A stretch of 11,473 nt of DNA from Verrucomicrobiota bacterium. GTDB taxonomy: Bacteria > Verrucomicrobiota > Verrucomicrobiia > Chthoniobacterales > UBA10450. Shown here one piece after another: positions 6,640 through 11,473 of this stretch. The DNA is taken from positions 1-11,473 of the forward strand of contig QHRI01000074.1 of NCBI GenBank assembly GCA_003221375.1. Reading direction: 5' to 3'. The translations under genes and the position numbers were made by a program. Under the pieces are notes generated by a model. The model saw only the letters and a program-made list of their open reading frames with translations, was not told the DNA's origin and did not search any database. The stretch's first letter is position 1. Every line of letters begins with the position of its first letter.

Positions 6640-8541
6640 TTGCCGCGCGGCAAATCGAACGTCTTAGTCAAAATCATTAATCGCATCATCTTGGCCAGGC
6701 ATTCGAAACACAGGGGAGGCAGCGCACGGTCGTCGGCGAAACGGCTCAAACAGGGCCAGCGCCGTGGCTCATCAAAAAGACCGGTTGCCCTTCAACTTCG
6801 TCGGAAACTCAAGAAACAACCGCGAACAGTTGCGCTCAAAGCCAAACGCAGACGTACTTTAACTCAACATAGTAACGGGTCTTTGCCAGAGCCGTCAGAG
6901 CAAATGGCGGCATCCCGTTTGTACTCGACGATTGAATTACAGAGCCGCATTCGCGAGCTGATCAAGCTCGCAAAGGAACAAGGCTACCTGACGTTTGACG
7001 ACCTAAACGAGGCGTTGCCTGAGGGAATCACTGACGCTGATGAACTGGATCTGATTCTCACACGACTGCGTCGCTTGGAGATCGACATTATCGAGGCGTC
7101 GGAAGTCGATCGCTACAAGGATGGGAAAAAGGATACCGAGGAGGATTTGGAAGAGGAAGAGAGAAGCGAAACCAAGGTCGATATTCTGGACGACCCGGTG
7201 CGCATGTATCTCAAGCAAATGGGCCAGGTCCCGCTTTTGACCAGGGAACAGGAAGTAGAAATATCCAAACGCATTGAAGAGGCCGAAGACATGGTGCTGA
7301 AGCACATCAATCGTTTTGGCATTGTCGCACAGGCCCACCTGGATCTGGCCAGTAAACTGATCGAGGGCAGAGAACGTTTCGATCGAGTGATCCTCGACAA
7401 GAAAATCGAGAGTCGCGAGAGATATATGAAAAATCTCCCCCGCCTCTGCAAACAGGTGGAACAATTAAGCGCGTCGATCACGCGGCAGTTTTACGAGATG
7501 TCGCGCAATTCCTTAAAAAAACGACCACAAAAGCTCCGGGCATTGCAAAGAATGATGGCTTCGTTGCAACGGCTTTATCCTCTTTTTTACCTTAAGCAGA
7601 AAGTTACGGAGGAATTTGTACACCTGGCGGACGACGCGCACCATACCTCGCTTTATTTGCAAACTGAGCTGGCCAAGAATCCTCGCAGCAAGAAAAGGCG
7701 ATTGCAGCTTCAAAGCAAAGTCCGCGAGCTGGAAAAAGGGCTGTGGTTCTCGCTTCCCGAGTATGCGAAGGAGTACCAGACGCTCAAGGGCTGGATGCGC
7801 CAGGCTTTCAAGGCAAAAACCGAAATGGTGGAAGCCAATCTTCGTCTCGTCATCTCGATCGCAAAAAAATACACCAATCGCGGTCTATCGTTCCTTGACC
7901 TGATTCAGGAAGGAAACATGGGATTGATGAAGGCGGTCGAGAAATTCGAGTATCGACGCGGATATAAGTTTTCCACATACGCGACGTGGTGGATTCGGCA
8001 AGCCATTACCCGCTCGATCGCCGACCAGGCCCGCACGATTCGCATTCCGGTGCACATGATTGAGACGATTAATAAGCTCATGCGCGTGCAAAAGCAGCTA
8101 GTGCAGGAATACGGACGCGAACCTTCGCCTGAAGAAGTAGCCGAAGAAGTGTTGCTGCCAGTCGATCGAGTGCGGTCAGTGCTCAAGATGGCGCAGCAAC
8201 CAATCTCTCTTCAGTCTCCGGTGGGTGAGAGCGAAGAAACGAATTTTGGCGATTTTATCGAAGACAGAGGCGCCGAAAATCCGAGCGACATGACTGCGAT
8301 TGTCCTGTTGAAGGAAAAAATCAAGGACGTGCTGGAGACGCTCACTGATCGCGAAAGGCAGGTCCTCGAGCAACGATTTGGCTTGGTCGATGGATATAGC
8401 CGGACTTTGGAAGAAGTAGGGCGGCAATTCCAGGTCACTCGGGAGCGTATCCGTCAGATCGAAGCAAAGGCCTTGCGCAAAATGCGACATCCGACTCGTA
8501 TCCGGCAACTCGAGGGCTTCCTTGAAGCTCCCGGACTGTGA
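6640..8541 (+). CDS. rpoD: RNA polymerase primary sigma factor RpoD (sigma-70/SigA)
   Basis: The primary sigma factor, which recruits core RNA polymerase to housekeeping promoters. Numbered from the TTG at 6640 (633 residues): a very basic extension (1-88, rich in Lys/Arg/Ser), region 1.1 (about 95-152), an acidic linker (160-180), region 1.2 ([18 protein letters not shown], 184-201), a non-conserved segment to about 393, region 2 ([26 protein letters not shown], then [15 protein letters not shown], 400-456), region 3 (about 475-550), and region 4 with the -35-reading helix-turn-helix ([20 protein letters not shown], 589-608). The start is uncertain. TTG 6640 lies 11 bases after the dnaG stop and suits an operon. 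The first in-frame ATG is at 6904 (residue 89), just before region 1.1, and would leave a 275-base gap. Identity is certain, the N-terminus is not. Confidence 0.95.
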   Translation: MPRGKSNVLVKIINRIILARHSKHRGGSARSSAKRLKQGQRRGSSKRPVALQLRRKLKKQPRTVALKAKRRRTLTQHSNGSLPEPSEQMAASRLYSTIELQSRIRELIKLAKEQGYLTFDDLNEALPEGITDADELDLILTRLRRLEIDIIEASEVDRYKDGKKDTEEDLEEEERSETKVDILDDPVRMYLKQMGQVPLLTREQEVEISKRIEEAEDMVLKHINRFGIVAQAHLDLASKLIEGRERFDRVILDKKIESRERYMKNLPRLCKQVEQLSASITRQFYEMSRNSLKKRPQKLRALQRMMASLQRLYPLFYLKQKVTEEFVHLADDAHHTSLYLQTELAKNPRSKKRRLQLQSKVRELEKGLWFSLPEYAKEYQTLKGWMRQAFKAKTEMVEANLRLVISIAKKYTNRGLSFLDLIQEGNMGLMKAVEKFEYRRGYKFSTYATWWIRQAITRSIADQARTIRIPVHMIETINKLMRVQKQLVQEYGREPSPEEVAEEVLLPVDRVRSVLKMAQQPISLQSPVGESEETNFGDFIEDRGAENPSDMTAIVLLKEKIKDVLETLTDRERQVLEQRFGLVDGYSRTLEEVGRQFQVTRERIRQIEAKALRKMRHPTRIRQLEGFLEAPGL

Positions 8542-8592
8542 TTTGGGACGCCATTCCAGCGCAACTTCCGCCTCCGCAGATAGTTCAATTGA

Positions 8593-8955
8593 ATGGAGAC
8601 TATGGATCGTGAAGATGACAAAGAGTTGTGGGATGTTCTCGGCCATGTTCCCGAGCCTACGCTGTCACCCTTCTTTGCGCGGAATGTGGTAAGAAGCGTT
8701 CGCCAGAAGGCGACTCGCTTTGATCGGATGCGCGGTTGGTTTGGCTGGCGGAGACTGGCTGCGGCGTCTGCTGTAGTCATCCTCGTAATCGGCGTGACTA
8801 TCGCCACACATCACCCAGTCTCGCAGACGCCGGCCAAAAATGACTCAGACGTCGTGGCAAAAATCGATCCACAAGATTATGACGTCGTAGCCGATCTGGA
8901 TGAACTGATCGCCTGGGATGAAAACAGCGTGTGGGAGGATAAGCCGACTTTGTAA
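8593..8955 (+). CDS. Small single-pass membrane protein downstream of rpoD (possible anti-sigma-like)
   Basis: I do not recognise a named family. The 120-residue product has an N-terminal cytoplasmic-looking part with ELWDVLGHVPEPTLSPFFARNVVRSVRQ, one transmembrane helix (about 54-72, flanked on the N side by RGWFGWRR, so N-in by the positive-inside rule), and an acidic C-terminal tail (DLDELIAWDENSVWED). This small cytoplasmic domain, one helix and short outer tail resembles single-pass anti-sigma proteins. From memory, comparable genes lie between a sigma-factor gene and a DUF3106 gene in Verrucomicrobiota; this is inference. It begins 51 bases after rpoD with no terminator between, and its end overlaps the next gene by 38 bases in another frame, so these genes are probably co-transcribed. 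An alternative ATG lies at 8602. Confidence 0.75.
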   Translation: METMDREDDKELWDVLGHVPEPTLSPFFARNVVRSVRQKATRFDRMRGWFGWRRLAAASAVVILVIGVTIATHHPVSQTPAKNDSDVVAKIDPQDYDVVADLDELIAWDENSVWEDKPTL

Positions 8956-9460
8956 GTCAATCGTCGCTTTGTCGGCTTTCGTTTTGTTCTGTGCTGCCGC
9001 ACAAGCGCAGCCCCAATCGCACCGGCCAAACGGGCGCTCAGCGGCCGGACCTCCTCGTGGACCAGGAGGTTCGAGCATGCGCGACAGATGGATGGCAATG
9101 CCCCCGGCGGCGCGCCAAAACTTCCAACGCAATGCCGAGCGTTGGCTGCGAATGAGTCCCGAAGAGCGCAACGTTATGCGCCAACGAGAGAATTTGCGAC
9201 GCGAGACCATCAGACGCGAGACTGAGGCGGCGCTTCGCGACTCCGGCCTTCACCTGAGCCCGCAGGAACGCTCTCAATTTGAATCGCGTTATATCCAGGA
9301 ACGCCGAAGGGTGGAACGAGGGTTGAGACAACAAATTGAGAGTGAGCGACAACAGCAGTTGCCGGCACTGATTCAAGAACTGAAAAAAGAATTCCAGATC
9401 GACCAACCAACCAAAGCTCCGGCGAGCAAACCGGTAGAGTCGCCCAAACCAAAGAAGTAG
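8918..9460 (+). CDS. Exported DUF3106-like protein, Arg/Gln-rich helical
   Basis: A 180-residue protein of unknown function. Residues 1-30 form a signal peptide (hydrophobic SIVALSAFVLFCAAAQA, cleavage after AQA). A low-complexity Pro/Gly/Arg segment follows (31-53). Then comes a helical block with MRDRWMAMPPAARQNFQRNAERWLRMSPEERNVM written across 54-87, in the pattern W..MPP..R..F...AERW..MSPEER that I associate with DUF3106. A second helical stretch (about 112-160) has LSPQERSQFE, somewhat like periplasmic LTXXQ/CnrX-type sensors, and the end is Lys/Pro-rich. It should work in the periplasm. The start at ATG 8918 overlaps the previous gene by 38 bases; the only later in-frame start (residue 54) would lose the signal peptide. 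The family call is from pattern memory. Confidence 0.8.
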   Translation: MKTACGRISRLCKSIVALSAFVLFCAAAQAQPQSHRPNGRSAAGPPRGPGGSSMRDRWMAMPPAARQNFQRNAERWLRMSPEERNVMRQRENLRRETIRRETEAALRDSGLHLSPQERSQFESRYIQERRRVERGLRQQIESERQQQLPALIQELKKEFQIDQPTKAPASKPVESPKPKK

Positions 9461-9508
9461 GAAGAAGTAGCAGTCGGCCTTTTTCTTTTATCCATGACGA
9501 GGTTCCTG

Positions 9509-9545
9509 AAAAAGAAGCTGGCTCAAGATTACTCTTGAGCCAGCT
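9509..9545 (-). terminator. Rho-independent terminator for the minus-strand Tyr-rich/ribD unit
   Basis: A perfect 13-bp stem, AGCTGGCTCAAGA (9516-9528) with TCTTGAGCCAGCT (9533-9545), closes a 4-base loop. Read on the minus strand it is followed by TCTTTTT, the right polarity to end transcription of the gene that stops at 9578. On the plus strand the hairpin lacks a T-run after it, so it is not a good terminator for the DUF3106-like gene, although a readthrough transcript would also fold here. Confidence 0.88.
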
Positions 9546-9577
9546 CGATCTGGATTTCTCGATCCTACATCAGCTAT

Positions 9578-9838
9578 TTACCGCCGATAGTAGTGATGAT
9601 ACCGGTGATGGCGGTAATAACGGTGCCCGCCGTACCAATAGTAAGGCCGATAATAGCCATAGTACGGATACGGTCGATAATAGCGGTACGGGTAGTAGTA
9701 GCCATATGGATAATATCCATAGTAACCCGGAAATCCGACACCTATTCCGACCGATACTCCAGCCTCAGAACGCTGTACGGGAACAAAAGCCAGTAACCCA
9801 GCCACCGATCCGATTAAAAGAAGTTTTTTCCAGTTCAT
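9578..9838 (-). CDS. Tyrosine-rich small exported protein
   Basis: An 86-residue protein with a classic signal peptide (MNWKKLLLIGSVAGLLAFVP...SEA, cleavage near residue 26), a short GVSVGIGVGF stretch, and then a low-complexity region. Residues 39-86 contain 24 tyrosines with Pro, Gly, Arg and a His/Arg-rich end. I recognise no enzyme or binding motif. Such Tyr/Gly/Pro-rich short secreted proteins may be surface or matrix components, or oxidative cross-linking substrates; that is a guess. Support for the gene is good: a strong Shine-Dalgarno site (GGGAGGA a few bases before the ATG on the minus strand), a signal peptide, and a terminator 33 bases past the stop. It starts 51 bases downstream of the ribD stop on the same strand, so it could be read through from ribD or have its own promoter. 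The plus-strand reading of the same DNA is a shadow. Confidence 0.82.
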   Translation of the reverse strand: MNWKKLLLIGSVAGLLAFVPVQRSEAGVSVGIGVGFPGYYGYYPYGYYYPYRYYRPYPYYGYYRPYYWYGGHRYYRHHRYHHYYRR

Positions 9839-9889
9839 ATTTTTCCTCCCTATAAATTAAACAGGGCTGGGGAAGGAAAGTTTTCCGAT

Positions 9890-10921
9890 TTATTCGGATT
9901 CAGAATTCTCTGCATATGCTGTGATGGAAACGCTTTCGCCAATCTGTCGGTACGAAACACACCGAAGGCGAAGTGCATTCGCAGCAGCGTCAGCTCCGTG
10001 TCCGGGAAACGCGATTACAGGTCCTCCGGTCAGGATCGGACCCAAATAGAGTTGCACTTTATCAATGACGCGCGCATCCAGCGCCTGACTTAGCACATCG
10101 CCACCGCCCTCAATCAGTACACTGGTGATACCTCGCTGGCCCAGATTTTTAAGCACTGTGGCCAGAGACTTACGTTGATAAATCAGTGTTCGTGAACTGA
10201 ACTGGTCAGAAAATAAGTGAGCGCGTCGCGGCAGCTTTCCTGAGCGAGTCAGCACAATGCGCCAGGGTTGGCGCGCGCCACGAACGCCGCGCACCGTCAG
10301 CCGGGGATTGTCCGCCCGGACCGTGTTCGTTCCGACTAGAATTGCGTCCACTTGGGCGCGAAGCTCATGTGCGTTACGGCGGGCAGAACGTCCTGTGATC
10401 CATCTAGACTCCCCGCCAGGTCGCGTTAGTCGACCATCGAGAGACATTCCGCACTTTGCGATAACAAACGGGCGCCCCGTGACAATCCACTTGTTGAACG
10501 CCTCGTTAATTTGCGCGCAATCATCGCCCAACACACCTTCTCGTACGCCGACGCCCGCATTTCGCAATTGTACGATGCCTTTACCGGAGTGACGCGGATT
10601 CACATCAATCGCGCCGACAACAACGTTTCTAACACCAGCTTGGAGTATTGCATCCGTGCATGGAGAAGTGCGTCCTTCTGTGGAGCACGGTTCGAGCGTG
10701 ACGTAGAGGGTGGCTCGCGCGGGCACGGGCGCTGCGAAACTGCGCAGGCATTCAACCTCAGCGTGATCGCGACCGGCTCCTCGATGATGCCCCGTCGCCA
10801 CGATTCGATTGCCAACAACGAGAACCGCACCAACCGCCGGATTAGGGCTGGTCTGACCAAGCGCCTTCTTTGCCTCGTTAATCGCGGCGCGCATGAACCT
10901 TTCGTCCCGTTCTCTATTCAT
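9890..10921 (-). CDS. ribD: Bifunctional riboflavin biosynthesis protein RibD (deaminase/reductase)
   Basis: RibD carries out two consecutive steps of riboflavin synthesis: deamination of the diaminopyrimidine intermediate made from GTP, then NADPH-dependent reduction of its ribosyl chain. The 343-residue protein has the N-terminal cytidine-deaminase-like domain with HAE (H53, E55) and the zinc cysteines C79 and C88 in EPCSTEGRTSPC. The C-terminal reductase domain (about 150-340) has KCGMSLDGRL (156-165), ESRWITG, ILVGTNTVRADNPRLTVR and LIEGGGDVLSQAL. Both halves look complete and length is normal. The zinc loop reads ST and TS where many homologues have SH and TP, but the metal ligands are intact. 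No other rib gene is adjacent, and I see no FMN riboswitch in the 117 bases before the start. The ATG at 10921 has no good Shine-Dalgarno site. Confidence 0.95.
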   Translation of the reverse strand: MNRERDERFMRAAINEAKKALGQTSPNPAVGAVLVVGNRIVATGHHRGAGRDHAEVECLRSFAAPVPARATLYVTLEPCSTEGRTSPCTDAILQAGVRNVVVGAIDVNPRHSGKGIVQLRNAGVGVREGVLGDDCAQINEAFNKWIVTGRPFVIAKCGMSLDGRLTRPGGESRWITGRSARRNAHELRAQVDAILVGTNTVRADNPRLTVRGVRGARQPWRIVLTRSGKLPRRAHLFSDQFSSRTLIYQRKSLATVLKNLGQRGITSVLIEGGGDVLSQALDARVIDKVQLYLGPILTGGPVIAFPGHGADAAANALRLRCVSYRQIGESVSITAYAENSESE

Positions 10922-11038
10922 CGATTCGAGACACCAATAGTTGTTCCAGGCTGCCGAGGCAACGCGCTGTCCTCCGAGAACGCGGGTTATCAGAGCGTCA
11001 AATCAATAATCTCATCTCACCAGTATGGCGAAGGTATT

Positions 11039-11112
11039 CGTGCCTGGAGGGATTCGAACCCCCAACCTTCTGATCCGAAGTCAGAAGCTCTATCCAGTTG
11101 AGCTACAGGCAC
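11039..11112 (-). tRNA. tRNA-Arg (anticodon TCG)
   Basis: A 74-nt cloverleaf on the minus strand. The 7-bp acceptor stem GTGCCTG/CAGGCAC is perfect, the D-stem is GCTC/GAGC, and the anticodon stem TCTGA/TCAGA encloses the loop CTTCGGA (anticodon TCG, reading CGA). The variable loop is AGGTT, the T-arm is GGGGG-TTCGAAT-CCCTC, and the discriminator is G. The 3' CCA is not encoded. ribD lies 117 bases downstream on the same strand. Confidence 0.96.
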
Positions 11113-11130
11113 TGTTAACGGATGTAATTA

Positions 11131-11199
11131 GTCAGAGGTGAGAGATGAGAAGTAGATACGAGCCCAGGGACTTCTCACTAATCATCTCTCACTTCTAAC
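11131..11199. repeat. Imperfect inverted repeat between the two tRNA genes
   Basis: GTCAGAGGTGAGAGATGA (11131-11148) is matched at 16 of 18 positions by the reverse complement of 11182-11199. A further perfect 8-bp pair, TGAGAAGT (11146-11153) with ACTTCTCA (11170-11177), nests inside. The whole 69-base element can fold into one long hairpin with a 7-base bulge and a 16-base loop. A shorter related string (CTCATCTCACC) appears at 11011-11021 on the other side of tRNA-Arg. There is no T-run, so it is not a standard terminator. It resembles a REP- or MITE-like intergenic element or a processing hairpin. Confidence 0.6.
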
Positions 11200-11213
11200 G
11201 GTTCAAAGAGCTG

Positions 11214-11286
11214 GGTGGCCGACGGGACTCGAACCCGCAACAACCAGAACCACAATCTGGGGCTCTACCATTGAGCTACGGCCACC
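11214..11286 (-). tRNA. tRNA-His (anticodon GTG)
   Basis: A minus-strand cloverleaf with acceptor stem GTGGCCG/CGGCCAC preceded by the extra G at position -1 typical of tRNA-His (included here as 11286). It has D-stem GCTC/GAGC and anticodon stem CCAGA/TCTGG around loop TTGTGGT (anticodon GTG). The variable loop is TTGTT, the T-arm is GCGGG-TTCGAGT-CCCGT, and the discriminator is C. The 3' CCA is not fully encoded (CAG follows). It lies upstream of tRNA-Arg in the direction of transcription, with about 100 bases between. Confidence 0.96.
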
Positions 11287-11432
11287 ATCGCTGACACCGA
11301 AGTAAGACCTTAAAATTCCAATCCTTTTTTGCAAACAAAGGACTCGACTTTTCCCGATCACTCCACTAATTGTCGGCACCGGTGGAACGAAAATCTACCT
11401 GGAGTCGGTTCACTCTCCCGCTTCATCAGGTG

Positions 11433-11473
11433 ATGCGGCGAGCTTTGCTTATTTGTCTCTTCTTTGCTGTCTT
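11433..11473 (+). CDS. Start of a probable exported protein (3' end outside window)
   Basis: Only 13 complete codons are visible. ATG at 11433 opens MRRALLICLFFAV, two arginines followed by a hydrophobic run, which looks like the start of a signal peptide or membrane anchor. AGGTG directly before the ATG is a weak, too-close Shine-Dalgarno match, and an in-frame GTG at 11430 is an alternative start. Nothing can be said about function. The 146 bases between tRNA-His and this point show no other gene by eye. Confidence 0.4.
   Translation, partial: MRRALLICLFFAV

Noticed and set aside
7003..7464. Minus-strand frame opposite rpoD
   Set aside because: Hydrophobic mirror of the acidic, helical RpoD linker; no start context or conserved motif.
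8176..8646. Minus-strand 156-codon frame opposite the end of rpoD
   Set aside because: It is antisense to conserved sigma regions 3 and 4, with no supporting features.
9535..9855. Plus-strand 106-codon reading frame rich in Ser/Asp/Asn
   Set aside because: It is the shadow of the minus-strand Tyr-rich gene, which has a signal peptide, a strong ribosome binding site and a terminator. The low-complexity composition simply mirrors the tyrosine codons.
10922..11038. FMN riboswitch before ribD
   Set aside because: No segment resembling the conserved RFN element is visible on the minus strand, and the gap is short.
10511..11101. Plus-strand 196-codon frame over ribD and tRNA-Arg
   Set aside because: It is antisense to the conserved ribD and reads into a tRNA gene, with no domain features.
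1..11473. CRISPR array, transposon, prophage or defence island
   Set aside because: No regularly spaced direct repeats, transposase, integrase, nuclease-helicase or toxin-antitoxin genes are visible; all recognisable genes are housekeeping or envelope genes.

Overview
The window reads as an ordinary chromosomal stretch of a Gram-negative bacterium with moderate-to-high GC content. The gene products resemble those of the Verrucomicrobiota, probably a Chthoniobacterales/Spartobacteria-type lineage. That placement is an inference. It rests on the style of the outer-membrane barrel protein, the sigma factor followed by a small membrane protein and a DUF3106-like exported protein, and the general weakness of Shine-Dalgarno sites. 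No search was possible.

Layout from left to right. A 5'-truncated RNase E/G gene (rng/rne, +) is followed by a small outer-membrane beta-barrel protein (+) closed by a strong rho-independent terminator. Next come thiH and thiS (+, ATGA overlap), which make part of the thiamine thiazole pathway. Convergent to them is a long-form NfeD membrane protease (-). Divergent from nfeD across a 77-base gap with an inverted repeat runs the DNA/RNA synthesis pair dnaG-rpoD (+). It continues without an obvious terminator into a small single-pass membrane protein and an exported DUF3106-like protein. Facing these is a minus-strand block: ribD, then a tiny tyrosine-rich exported protein closed by a strong terminator at about 9509-9545. 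Upstream of ribD on the same strand lie tRNA-Arg(TCG) and tRNA-His(GTG), separated by an imperfect inverted repeat. The right edge holds the first 13 codons of another probable exported protein (+).

Functionally the window is mostly housekeeping: RNA decay and processing, thiazole synthesis, primer synthesis, the primary sigma factor, riboflavin synthesis and tRNAs, plus envelope proteins. I see no CRISPR array, transposase, integrase, toxin-antitoxin pair, phage gene or recognisable defence system. The points most worth a second look are the two envelope genes behind rpoD (sigma, membrane protein, periplasmic protein), the basic N-terminal extension and uncertain start of RpoD, the tyrosine-rich secreted peptide, the inverted repeat between the tRNAs, and the long leader hairpin before thiH where a TPP riboswitch might have been expected.
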